DNA of 6,106 bases from Candidatus Faecivivens stercorigallinarum (GTDB taxonomy: Bacteria > Bacillota > Clostridia > Oscillospirales > Ruminococcaceae): NCBI GenBank assembly GCA_018715465.1, contig DVLN01000118.1, forward strand, positions 1 to 6,106. The letters run 5' to 3'. Below the pieces are notes generated by a model, which was given only the letters and a program-made list of their open reading frames with translations, searched no databases and had not been told where the DNA came from. The position numbers and the translations under genes were made by a program. Below, in pieces: positions 1 through 6,011 of the stretch (position 1 is the stretch's first letter; the number at the start of each line of letters is the position of its first letter).

Positions 1-90
1 TCTTTTATTCTACCATAAGGGGGTGTGTTTTTCTATTGTCCGTTTTTACTGGACCTGTTCAAGGGTGCCAGCCGGCGGTTTTTTGATGGG
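1..90. other. Non-coding flank downstream of sbcC
   Basis: This is the stretch after the sbcC stop codon. I see no ORF with a ribosome site and no convincing hairpin plus T-run on the minus strand, so sbcC has no clear terminator inside the window. On the plus strand a GC-rich GCC-AGCC-GGC element is followed by six T's (about 68-84), but the stem is only 3 to 4 bp. Transcription from sbcDC may continue past the left edge. Confidence 0.5.
7..15 (-). promoter_or_regulatory. Possible extended -10 promoter reading off the left edge
   Basis: On the minus strand these bases read TGGTAGAAT, which fits TGnTATAAT with one mismatch. I find no good -35 hexamer at 16 to 18 nt. It lies about 75 nt after the sbcC stop, where a promoter for the next leftward gene would be expected. 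The evidence is one short motif in AT-rich intergenic DNA, so chance is a real alternative. Confidence 0.25.
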
Positions 91-3000
91 TCAATTTTTG
101 ATAATGCTGCCCGAAGCGGTTTTGCAAACAACGATTTTATTTTCAATCCTGGAGGACAATTCGCTGACATGGGAGATAATCCCGACCAGATGGTCACCAG
201 CCGACACATCCGAGAGGATACTGAGTGCCAGTTCGAGCGATTCCGAGTCAAGCGTTCCGAACCCTTCGTCAACAAACATCGTATCCAGTTTGATTCCGCC
301 GGAAGATCGGGAGATAACATCCGACAGCCCCAGGGCCAGCGCCAGCGACGCCATAAAGGTCTCGCCGCCCGAAAGGGTCTTGACACTGCGGACCTTGCCG
401 GTATAATGGTCCAGCACATTCAGCGCAAGCCCTGTCTGAGACGCGCCGGTCTTTTCATCCGTTCGCAGCAGCTTATACTGCCCGGCAGACATCACCCGCA
501 GACGGCGGTTTGCCTCCCGAATGACCTCTTCAAAATAGGCAGCCTGGACAAAGGCTTCAAACGACAGCCGGCGTTTACCGGTCAGCCCGCCGGAAGCCGT
601 CTGATACAGCCGCAGCATCCGGGCATGTTCTGCCGCAGTATGCGCAAAGGCGGGGGCCTTTTCTTTCAGCTGTTCAAAAATCCGTGTATTGGTCTCCCTG
701 CGATGGTAAACCACTGATTGCTGATTACGCAATTGTTCTCCCTTGCGGGAGGCATTATCCAACGCGGTCGAAAGTTCAGCAAGATCTGCACGCGGCTGTC
801 CTTTGGTCTCTTCGGACAGGGTCTCACAGGATGCCTGCAAACGGAGAATCAGCTGGTTCCAGTCATCCAGCTCCTTCTGCATCTGCTTCGCCGTTTCAGG
901 CTGCAAACGGGCTGCAATATAGGCCTCCTTGTCGGCAAAACCGACCGACGCAAGCGCCGTCCGGTAGCGTTCGACAGCCTGGCGGTACTCGGTTTCCGCC
1001 TTTTGCCGTTCCTCTTGGCAGGAAGCGTTGGTCGACTGAAGTGCAGAAAGGGCGGTTGCCGCCGTTTCTCTGCCGCTGCGGGCATTTTGCAGCTCCTGTT
1101 CCAGCCGGGTCAATGTCTGCCGGCGGCGGCTGATCAGCTTTTCCAGCTCCTGCGGCGTCTGGCAAGGAAGCTGGGCGCGGATTTCATTGACACCGGCATT
1201 AGCCGCCTGAAGCTGTCCGGTCTTTTCTTCCAGCAGGCCGCGCTGTTTTTCCAGATTCTCAGAAAGTTCCCGGGCAGCTGTTTCATGCTTTTCGATCTCT
1301 CCGCTCAAAGCTGAAAGCCGCTCAACTTTTGCCTGCAATTGCTGGCAGTTTTTCTCCAACGTCTCGATCTGCCCGTTGATCTCTGCTTCCCGTTCCTTCA
1401 AAAATCCCGACAACTGTTCCAGTCCGACCGGCTGCCCATAAGCCCCTTCCACCGACACCAGCAGGCTTTTCTCCATCTCCCCGACCCGTGCGGTCAGTTC
1501 ACCGGATTTCCGGCTGCTGTCGGCACTGCGCCGTCCGCTCTCCTTTTCAGCAGTTTCCGCCTTTTTCAGTTCTTCCTCGGACGGTGCATCCTGTGGCAGC
1601 GGTGCGGGAGAGGGATGTTCTGTTGAGCCACAGACCGGACAGGGCTGTCCATCGGTCAGGCTGCTGGCAAGAAAGCCCGCCTGATGGGCAAAAAATCGGG
1701 TTCTGATATCTGCCAGTTTTTTCTGTGTCTGTTCCCAGAATTTCAGGTCAGATTTTGCAATCGCCTGAACCTTGTCCCGTTCACGGACGGTTTCACGATA
1801 GGTTTTGACAGCAGCAATAATACGGGCAGTCAGTGCCGCAAGCTGACGTTGTCTGGCAAGAGCATTCTCTTCTTCGGTAAGTTTTGCGGGCATCGGCCGA
1901 AGCTGCTGTTCGGTCAGCTTCATACCGGAAATTTTGCCTTGTTCCTCATCCAGCCGGCGGATCATCCCATTCACACTCTCCAACAGCTGTTTTCGTTGCT
2001 GCTCCAGCTGTTGCTGCTGCCGGATTTGGGCTTCCAGCCGTTCAAACTGCGGACGGGATTTTTCCAGCAGCTGCACTTCACCGGTCAGACGGGTTTGCTG
2101 GGGAAGATTTTTCTCCTGCAAAGCCAGTGCCTTTTGTGCCTGCTCCATTGTCTTCTCCCCGTCTGCCAACCGGCTGGCGGACAGATCCAGTGCCTGCGCC
2201 GCTTCTTTCAGCCGTTTGGCGGCACGAACACATCCTTCCGCCTCCGGCCGGACCTTTTCAGCGGCAGCCGCCAGTGTCAGACGACGCGCGGTATCCTCCA
2301 TCTCGGCTGTACGAAGTTTTTGAAGGGCAAGCTCCTGTCGGGTCATCTCCAGCTTATCCAGCCGGGCATTCAGCTGTTCACCGGTTTTGACTGCGGCAGC
2401 CAGCCCCGCCCGCATCTCTTCATTGGCCGCCGACGATTCACCCAGCGTCTTTTCCAACGCCTGATCAGCAGCAATCGCTTCTCTGAGCAGCGGAGAAAGT
2501 TCCTCCCAGGTATAGGGAGACTGAATAAGAGACTGCCACTTTTCAGGATCGGGCGCAACCACAGGCGGCAGTTGAATCTGTCCCTGCTGCAGCTGAATCT
2601 CCTGAAACAAGGCATCCTTCCGGCCTCGCAGTTCTGCTTCCATACTGCGCAGAAGGTCGGTAAATCTGGCAAAGTCTTCGGTCGAAAAAAGAGTGGTAAA
2701 GATTCGCTGCCGTTCTTTCGACTCGGCCAGCAGCAGTTTCTGGAAATCCCCCTGGGCAATCATTGCAACCTGAGAAAACTGCTGAGCAGTCAGACCGATA
2801 ATCTCTTCCAGCTTTTCATTGACACTCTTGACCGAGGTAATCACCTTGCCATCCGGGAGAATTAATTCAGCTGTCGCCGGATGGACCGAGGTCCCATCGC
2901 CGCGTTTTTTCGGGCGATCATAGCGAGGAGAACGGATGACCGAATACTGCTTTCCGGCATACCGGAAATCCAGCTGTACACTGGTTTCGATGTCCGGTCC

Positions 3001-3213
3001 CGCATAACCGCTGCGCAGAGAGTCCGGTTCCCGGACACTGCCGCTGGTTTCCCCATACAGCGCAAAGGTAATCCCGTCAAAGATCGTCGTCTTCCCAGCG
3101 CCAGTGTCACCGGTGATCAAAAACAGTCCTTTCTCTCCAAACCGTGAAAAGTCCACCGTCACGCTTCCGGCATACGGACCAAAAGCCGTCATTGTCAGTT
3201 TAATCGGTCTCAT
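91..3213 (-). CDS. sbcC: Exonuclease subunit SbcC (Rad50-like ABC ATPase with zinc hook)
   Basis: This is the ATPase and tethering subunit of the SbcCD (Rad50-Mre11) complex, a cytoplasmic ATP-dependent nuclease that cuts DNA hairpins and processes protein-blocked ends. The 1040-residue length matches the family (about 1050 in E. coli). The N-terminal lobe carries Walker A GDTGAGKT (residues 35-42) and a Q-loop at Gln148. Two long Glu/Gln/Leu/Arg-rich coiled-coil arms, about residues 170-510 and 545-870, flank the zinc hook CPVC at 525-528, almost exactly mid-protein. The C-terminal lobe carries the signature LSGGE (947-951), Walker B ending in Asp982-Glu983, a D-loop near 986-989 and the H-loop His1015. 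All catalytic elements are intact. The ATG start is fixed by AAGGAGGT seven bases upstream and by the conserved N-terminal MRPIKLTMTAFGPY. It overlaps the end of sbcD by 14 nt, which implies one transcript and probably coupled translation. Confidence 0.97.
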   Translation of the reverse strand: MRPIKLTMTAFGPYAGSVTVDFSRFGEKGLFLITGDTGAGKTTIFDGITFALYGETSGSVREPDSLRSGYAGPDIETSVQLDFRYAGKQYSVIRSPRYDRPKKRGDGTSVHPATAELILPDGKVITSVKSVNEKLEEIIGLTAQQFSQVAMIAQGDFQKLLLAESKERQRIFTTLFSTEDFARFTDLLRSMEAELRGRKDALFQEIQLQQGQIQLPPVVAPDPEKWQSLIQSPYTWEELSPLLREAIAADQALEKTLGESSAANEEMRAGLAAAVKTGEQLNARLDKLEMTRQELALQKLRTAEMEDTARRLTLAAAAEKVRPEAEGCVRAAKRLKEAAQALDLSASRLADGEKTMEQAQKALALQEKNLPQQTRLTGEVQLLEKSRPQFERLEAQIRQQQQLEQQRKQLLESVNGMIRRLDEEQGKISGMKLTEQQLRPMPAKLTEEENALARQRQLAALTARIIAAVKTYRETVRERDKVQAIAKSDLKFWEQTQKKLADIRTRFFAHQAGFLASSLTDGQPCPVCGSTEHPSPAPLPQDAPSEEELKKAETAEKESGRRSADSSRKSGELTARVGEMEKSLLVSVEGAYGQPVGLEQLSGFLKEREAEINGQIETLEKNCQQLQAKVERLSALSGEIEKHETAARELSENLEKQRGLLEEKTGQLQAANAGVNEIRAQLPCQTPQELEKLISRRRQTLTRLEQELQNARSGRETAATALSALQSTNASCQEERQKAETEYRQAVERYRTALASVGFADKEAYIAARLQPETAKQMQKELDDWNQLILRLQASCETLSEETKGQPRADLAELSTALDNASRKGEQLRNQQSVVYHRRETNTRIFEQLKEKAPAFAHTAAEHARMLRLYQTASGGLTGKRRLSFEAFVQAAYFEEVIREANRRLRVMSAGQYKLLRTDEKTGASQTGLALNVLDHYTGKVRSVKTLSGGETFMASLALALGLSDVISRSSGGIKLDTMFVDEGFGTLDSESLELALSILSDVSAGDHLVGIISHVSELSSRIENKIVVCKTASGSIIKN

Positions 3214-4411
3214 CTTCCGAACCTCCTTCCCCGCCTGTCTGCTCCTCAGTTGTTTCGGAACGATCAGAAATATTTCCCCAAATCTTTTCCATCAGTCGCA
3301 GCACCAGTTTACCGTCTTCCTCTGACAGCGGTTCCCCCTGCATCTGGCTGTAAAATTCTGCAAACAGCTGGGGCGGAGTTCTGCGTTCCACCACTTCGCT
3401 GGCTGAAACTGTTACCTGCTCTTCTTCCATTGATGAGGCAAAAGCCAGCCGCATGATATTCGGATAAACCTGCCGCAGCCGATACAACGGATCCGCCACC
3501 GGCTCGGTATCGGTCACCGTCACATGCAGATAGTCTTCCCTGTTGGAGGCTGACACAACTTCATCACTGAGCAGCTTTTCCAGCGGTCCGCGGATTCTCC
3601 GCAGGTCACGTACAGGCTCCAGTGGAATCAATTCAACCGTTGGTTCTTCCATCCTATTTAATGTGACCAGTACGACCGATTTATCATACTCAGCTTCTGA
3701 AAAAGAATACTTGAGCGGCGAACCAGCATACCGCACGCTGTCTCTTGTCAGCCGCTGGGGGCGGTGGATATGTCCAAGTGCCACATATTGAAAAGCAATA
3801 AAGTTTGAAACATCAACATTGTCTGTCCCGCCCAGTGAAATAATCTCTGATTCACTCCGTTCCGGCGATACGCCGCCAGCTGTGACAAACTGATGCGCGA
3901 CCAGAACACTGGGAACGTCTTTGGAAAGGGTAAGATTTTCCATTATGCACCGCATCGCGTCATCATAACTTTTGATCTCCTCATCCGGGAAAAAGGGGCG
4001 GACATTGCCCGGACGGATAAACGGAAGCAAATAGAAATCTGCCTGATCTCCCGGCTCTCCCAAAGTCACCTTTTTTGGTGCACCATTAAACTGTCCGACC
4101 AGATAAACACCCTTTTCCTCGAAAAGACCGCTGCCAAAATCCAGCCGTTCAGGGGAATCATGGTTACCGCTGATCATCAGCAGAGGAATCTGCATTTCGG
4201 TCAGCGACGTGATAAACCAGTCCAGAACCGTGACCGCTTCTGCCGGCGGAACCGGCTTATCATACAAATCTCCTGCGACAATCACTGCATCCGGCTGCCG
4301 TTCTGCCGCAATATCCAGAATCTGACGGAGGATATACCTCTGGTCATCAAGAAGAGAGTACTCAGCAAGCTGTTTTCCCAAATGCAGATCGGAAATATGT
4401 AAAAACTTCAT
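3200..4411 (-). CDS. sbcD: Exonuclease subunit SbcD (Mre11-like metallophosphoesterase)
   Basis: This is the nuclease subunit of SbcCD and should use two divalent metal ions (Mn in known homologues) to cut double-strand ends and hairpins when SbcC hydrolyses ATP. At 403 residues it has normal family length. The calcineurin-like phosphoesterase motifs are present in order: D8-x-H10 in HISDLHLG, G47-D48 in VAGDLYD, GNHD at 82-85, His173 in VLVAHQF, and G213-H214-I-H216 in ALGHIH. About 120 C-terminal residues after the catalytic domain would hold the capping and SbcC-binding segments. The ATG follows a GGAAAGGGTG ribosome site, about five bases before the start, and begins with the family-typical MKFLHISDLHLGK. 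It is the first gene of the sbcDC operon and its last 14 nt overlap sbcC. I see nothing broken. Confidence 0.97.
   Translation of the reverse strand: MKFLHISDLHLGKQLAEYSLLDDQRYILRQILDIAAERQPDAVIVAGDLYDKPVPPAEAVTVLDWFITSLTEMQIPLLMISGNHDSPERLDFGSGLFEEKGVYLVGQFNGAPKKVTLGEPGDQADFYLLPFIRPGNVRPFFPDEEIKSYDDAMRCIMENLTLSKDVPSVLVAHQFVTAGGVSPERSESEIISLGGTDNVDVSNFIAFQYVALGHIHRPQRLTRDSVRYAGSPLKYSFSEAEYDKSVVLVTLNRMEEPTVELIPLEPVRDLRRIRGPLEKLLSDEVVSASNREDYLHVTVTDTEPVADPLYRLRQVYPNIMRLAFASSMEEEQVTVSASEVVERRTPPQLFAEFYSQMQGEPLSEEDGKLVLRLMEKIWGNISDRSETTEEQTGGEGGSEDETD
3221..3228 (-). promoter_or_regulatory. Ribosome binding site of sbcC
   Basis: On the minus strand these bases read AAGGAGGT, a near-perfect match to the anti-Shine-Dalgarno sequence, seven bases before the sbcC ATG. 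The site lies inside the last codons of sbcD, so ribosomes finishing sbcD end next to the sbcC start. Confidence 0.9.
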
Positions 4412-4465
4412 ATAAACACCCTTTCCGCCAGTGAAATAAAATCATAAATCTATCCGACCGAATAC

Positions 4466-4493
4466 CCCGAGCCCACACCGGCTGTTTTTCGGG
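4466..4493 (-). other. Predicted hairpin in the sbcD leader RNA
   Basis: Within the roughly 108-nt untranslated leader of sbcD, CCCG (4490-4493) can pair with CGGG (4466-4469). An inner AGCC/GGCT stem (4480-4483 with 4470-4473) closes a six-base loop. An unpaired A-rich bulge of six bases (4484-4489) sits on one side. No T-run follows, so it is not an intrinsic terminator. I do not recognise any known riboswitch class in this leader. Confidence 0.35.
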
Positions 4494-4525
4494 AAATTCC
4501 GACTGAAAACCTGTTTGATTATCTT

Positions 4526-4554
4526 ATTATAACACGCCGCACCCGGTGGCGCAA
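4526..4554 (-). promoter_or_regulatory. Sigma-A promoter of the sbcDC operon
   Basis: On the minus strand a perfect extended -10, TGTTATAAT (TATAAT at 4526-4531), lies 17 bases after a weak -35 TTGCGC (4549-4554). The strong extended -10 would compensate for the poor -35. Transcription should start near 4519, giving a leader of about 108 nt before the sbcD ATG. The promoter sits just after the terminator of the deacetylase gene, so sbcDC is likely an independent transcription unit. I found no LexA-type box overlapping it. Confidence 0.75.
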
Positions 4555-4582
4555 TCAGTTTTTGGATAAAACATACAATGAC

Positions 4583-4613
4583 AAAACCGGCCGCAGCTTC
4601 CACATACGGCCGG
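4583..4613 (-). terminator. Intrinsic terminator of the deacetylase gene
   Basis: On the minus strand a perfect 7-bp stem CCGGCCG (4607-4613) / CGGCCGG (4587-4593) encloses a 13-base loop and is followed by TTTTGT. It begins about 13 bases after the TGA of the deacetylase gene and separates it from the sbcDC promoter. The T-run is short, so some readthrough is possible. Confidence 0.75.
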
Positions 4614-4625
4614 CCAGCCTGTTAA

Positions 4626-5348
4626 TCAGACAGGCAGATAAAATTCATAGCCCTGCTGACGGGCAGTGTCGATAAAGTCGCCTAGCATCGCGGCATTGTC
4701 CGGTGAAACTGCGTGAAGCAGATAGATCGCACCGTCATGCAGTGCGCCGGTTGTTTTTTCAAGTGCCGCTTCTGCACCGATTCCGCCGTCCTTGTCCCAA
4801 TCCTTGTAAGCAAAGCTCCAGAACAGCGTCTTATACCCCATCAGCTGGACATTTGCCAGCATCTGCTCGGAAAACTCGCCGCATGGGGGACGAAACAGGG
4901 TCATGGTATATGAAAACTGTTCCGCCATCCTGTCAGCCAGTACTGCCAGTTCTTCCCGCTGTTTTTCAATCGAGATATCAGGGAAAGAAGGGTGGTTTTC
5001 ACTGTGGTTGCCGACAGCATGCCCTTCCGCAATCATCCTGCCAACCAGTTCCGGTTCAGCATCGAGATAATCGCCGGTAATAAAAAATACCGCTTTGACA
5101 TCCTTGCTTTGCAGCGTATCCAGTATGTCTGCCGTGTAACCGTTTTCGTATCCTTCATCAAACGTCAGACACAGTCGTTTGCAGTCTGCCGCCGTATCTC
5201 CAATAAAATACGCGTCATATTGCCCGTACTTTTCCTGAAACTGAAGGCTGGAAACCGGGCGGTTCTGGTCATCCAGCTGTACCCCTTGTCCCCAGCCCTG
5301 CTTGGCTGTATCCAGTTGACTCAGTTCAACACCAGTTACACTGACGTT
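4626..5348 (-). CDS. pdaA: PdaA-like polysaccharide deacetylase domain (second half of a gene split by a -1 frameshift)
   Basis: This frame encodes a complete NodB/CE4 deacetylase of the delta-lactam-biosynthetic PdaA type. Known members remove acetyl groups from N-acetylmuramic acid in peptidoglycan. Numbered from the joined protein (370 residues, Met at 5737), motif 1 is TFDEGYENG with Asp194 and Glu195. Motif 2 is His245-SEN-His249, motif 3 RPPCG is 283-287, an aromatic FWSFAYKDWD block follows, and motif 5 LLH ends at His342. The PdaA hallmarks TFD-x-GYENG, GNHS and YLLHAVS-DN are all there. No in-frame ATG, GTG or TTG precedes motif 1. The first ATG, at 5036, would discard the catalytic Asp and the first strand of the fold. 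The domain is therefore readable as a functional protein only if joined to the upstream lipoprotein frame at the A9 tract. It ends with TGA 13 bases before a terminator. Family assignment is firm. Whether the gene is expressed, programmed or broken is open. Confidence 0.88.
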   Translation of the reverse strand, partial: NVSVTGVELSQLDTAKQGWGQGVQLDDQNRPVSSLQFQEKYGQYDAYFIGDTAADCKRLCLTFDEGYENGYTADILDTLQSKDVKAVFFITGDYLDAEPELVGRMIAEGHAVGNHSENHPSFPDISIEKQREELAVLADRMAEQFSYTMTLFRPPCGEFSEQMLANVQLMGYKTLFWSFAYKDWDKDGGIGAEAALEKTTGALHDGAIYLLHAVSPDNAAMLGDFIDTARQQGYEFYLPV

Positions 5349-5737
5349 TTTTTTTGCGTTTCAACCGGTTCAAGCGCGGAGACTGAGTCATCATTGGTAA
5401 CCGGGTCATTTACGCCGTTATGACTGGAATCATCTTCCCACTTGCTTTCCTCATCTTTCCACTCACTGCTGTCCTTATTGTCATTTTTATCATTTCCATC
5501 CGTCATATCGCTGACACCGTCCGAGACATCTTCACCTAAATCACTCATGCCTTCTCCGACGTCACTGACAACGTCGCCCAGGCCATCCCCGGCATCGCTG
5601 ACCATATCGCTGACAGGATTGGAGCTGTTGTCCTTATTGTTATCCTGCGGAATTTTACCGTCTTCACCACATCCTGTAAAGACCATCGCAGCGAGTGTAC
5701 CCGCGATCAACGCAGACAGTACCTGCTTTTTCTTCAT
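5336..5737 (-). CDS. Lipoprotein signal peptide and acidic linker (first half of the split deacetylase gene)
   Basis: The 133-residue zero-frame product begins MKKKQVLSALIAG and has a basic n-region, a hydrophobic core and a lipobox FTGC with Cys23, so it should be exported, lipidated and anchored outside the membrane. The rest is a low-complexity Asp/Ser/Asn/Gly linker with six Ser-Asp pairs and hydrophobic residues every three to four positions between residues 42 and 78, followed by a Lys/Glu/Asp-rich stretch. No catalytic domain is present. The frame runs through nine A's (Gln-Lys-Lys) and stops three codons later at TAA. I read it as the membrane anchor of the PdaA-like enzyme downstream in the -1 frame. 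It could also be made alone as a short acidic lipoprotein. I chose the Met at 5737 because it starts a canonical signal peptide and has GGAAAGGA 11 bases upstream. The in-frame ATG at 5758 overlaps that ribosome site and has none of its own. Confidence 0.8.
   Translation of the reverse strand: MKKKQVLSALIAGTLAAMVFTGCGEDGKIPQDNNKDNSSNPVSDMVSDAGDGLGDVVSDVGEGMSDLGEDVSDGVSDMTDGNDKNDNKDSSEWKDEESKWEDDSSHNGVNDPVTNDDSVSALEPVETQKKTSV
5347..5355 (-). other. A9 homopolymer and slippery site joining the two deacetylase frames
   Basis: On the minus strand the zero frame reads CAA-AAA-AAA-ACG, which contains the heptamer A-AAA-AAA. A -1 slip re-pairs both lysyl-tRNAs perfectly, and the next codon becomes AAC. 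The joined protein is 370 residues from the Met at 5737, with the junction Gln-Lys-Lys-Asn-Val. The -1 frame is closed just upstream by TGA (5361-5363) and the zero frame just downstream by TAA (5336-5338), so the switch must occur in the 22 nt between them, where this tract is the only slippery sequence. One extra A, from polymerase slippage or in the true genome, would give the identical protein. A 5-bp hairpin (5315-5330) lies 16 nt downstream. I see no Shine-Dalgarno-like stimulator immediately upstream. Confidence 0.7.
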
Positions 5738-5748
5738 ATCAGGACCAT

Positions 5749-5756
5749 TCCTTTCC
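5749..5756 (-). promoter_or_regulatory. Ribosome binding site of the deacetylase lipoprotein
   Basis: On the minus strand these bases read GGAAAGGA, 11 bases before the ATG at 5737. The spacing is a little long. The site decides between two in-frame starts, because the alternative ATG at 5758 lies at its upstream edge and has no site of its own. Confidence 0.65.
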
Positions 5757-5770
5757 ATATTGCTGAATTC

Positions 5771-5792
5771 AAGTATCCATTTCTGGATACTT
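5771..5792 (-). other. Hairpin in the deacetylase leader RNA
   Basis: A perfect 9-bp stem AAGTATCCA / TGGATACTT closes a stable GAAA tetraloop in the 5' leader, about 13 bases upstream of the ribosome site. No T-run follows, so it is not a terminator. It might protect the 5' end of the message or act as a regulatory structure, but neither role is shown by the sequence. Confidence 0.6.
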
Positions 5793-5817
5793 TCTGATTA
5801 TCTGCAATTTGGAAAGG

Positions 5818-5845
5818 ATTATACACTTAAAAGCAAATAACACAA
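5818..5845 (-). promoter_or_regulatory. Sigma-A-like promoter of the deacetylase gene
   Basis: On the minus strand a perfect -10 TATAAT (5818-5823) lies 16 bases after a partial -35 TTGTGT (5840-5845) in very AT-rich DNA. The predicted start near 5810 gives a leader of about 70 nt. It lies directly after the tRNA terminator, so the gene is probably its own unit. Bacillus pdaA is controlled by the forespore factor sigma-G. I see no sigma-G-type elements here, so expression may not be sporulation-specific. Confidence 0.65.
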
Positions 5846-5859
5846 AAATTTACACAGAC

Positions 5860-5889
5860 AAAAAGCCCATCTGATTTCTCAGATGGGCT
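5860..5889 (-). terminator. Intrinsic terminator of the 5S-tRNA-Asn unit
   Basis: On the minus strand AGCCCATCTGA (5879-5889) and TCAGATGGGCT (5864-5874) form a perfect 11-bp stem with a GAAA tetraloop, followed by TTTT. It begins two bases after the tRNA CCA end. This is a strong Rho-independent terminator and marks the end of the rRNA operon. Confidence 0.93.
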
Positions 5890-5891
5890 GT

Positions 5892-5967
5892 TGGCTGCTC
5901 CTGTCAGGCTCGAACTGACGACATCATGATTAACAGTCATGCGCTCTACCGACTGAGCTAAGGAGCA
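5892..5967 (-). tRNA. tRNA-Asn (GUU anticodon)
   Basis: The 76-nt gene folds as a standard cloverleaf. The acceptor is TGCTCCT/AGGAGCA with a G discriminator and encoded CCA. The D-arm is GCTC/GAGC with GG in the loop, the anticodon arm is CATGA/TCATG around loop CTGTTAA, and the T-arm is GTCAG/CTGAC around TTCGAGC. The anticodon GTT (5932-5934) reads Asn codons AAC and AAU. It follows 5S rRNA, as is common at the end of Firmicute rRNA operons. All stems are fully paired. Confidence 0.97.
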
Positions 5968-5975
5968 ATATGTGT

Positions 5976-6005
5976 GTCAAGGTCTGACTAAAGTCAGACC
6001 TTGAC
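5976..6005. repeat. 13-bp perfect inverted repeat between 5S rRNA and tRNA-Asn
   Basis: GTCAAGGTCTGAC (5976-5988) and GTCAGACCTTGAC (5993-6005) are perfect inverted copies around a four-base centre. In the minus-strand rRNA transcript this is a long stem between the 5S end and the tRNA start. It is not followed by T's on that strand, so it should not end the operon. On the plus strand TTTTG follows directly, so it could stop antisense transcription into the rRNA genes. A processing hairpin cut by a double-strand RNase is the other plausible role. Confidence 0.85.
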
Positions 6006-6011
6006 TTTTGT

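Noticed and set aside
60..90. Terminator for sbcC
   Set aside because: On the minus strand no stem is followed by T's. The T-run here lies on the plus strand beside a stem of only 3 to 4 bp.
25..717. Plus-strand ORF of 230 codons opposite the 3' end of sbcC
   Set aside because: It overlaps the conserved ATPase lobe of SbcC in antisense. Its translation is basic and featureless, and no promoter or ribosome site precedes it.
1684..2865. Plus-strand ORF of 393 codons opposite sbcC
   Set aside because: It is antisense to the sbcC coiled-coil region, has a low-complexity Leu/Gln/Phe-rich translation, no ribosome site and no recognisable domain. It is a shadow of sbcC codon usage.
4362..4445. Upstream ORF of 27 codons in the sbcD leader, overlapping the sbcD start
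   Set aside because: It has an ATG and stays open into sbcD, but only a weak GGAT precedes it and the peptide resembles nothing I know. Chance is sufficient explanation.
4412..4560. LexA box or riboswitch controlling sbcDC
   Set aside because: I looked for a CGAACnnnnGTTCG-like palindrome and for known riboswitch cores and saw none.
4626..5036. Deacetylase starting at the ATG at 5036 (136 residues)
   Set aside because: This start removes motif 1 with the catalytic Asp194 and the conserved Trp-Gly and YENG segments, which are plainly encoded upstream in the same frame. It is an internal methionine.
5738..5758. Start of the lipoprotein at 5758, adding MERNGPD
   Set aside because: The extra residues precede a canonical MKKK signal peptide start, the ATG overlaps the ribosome site that serves 5737, and it has no site of its own.
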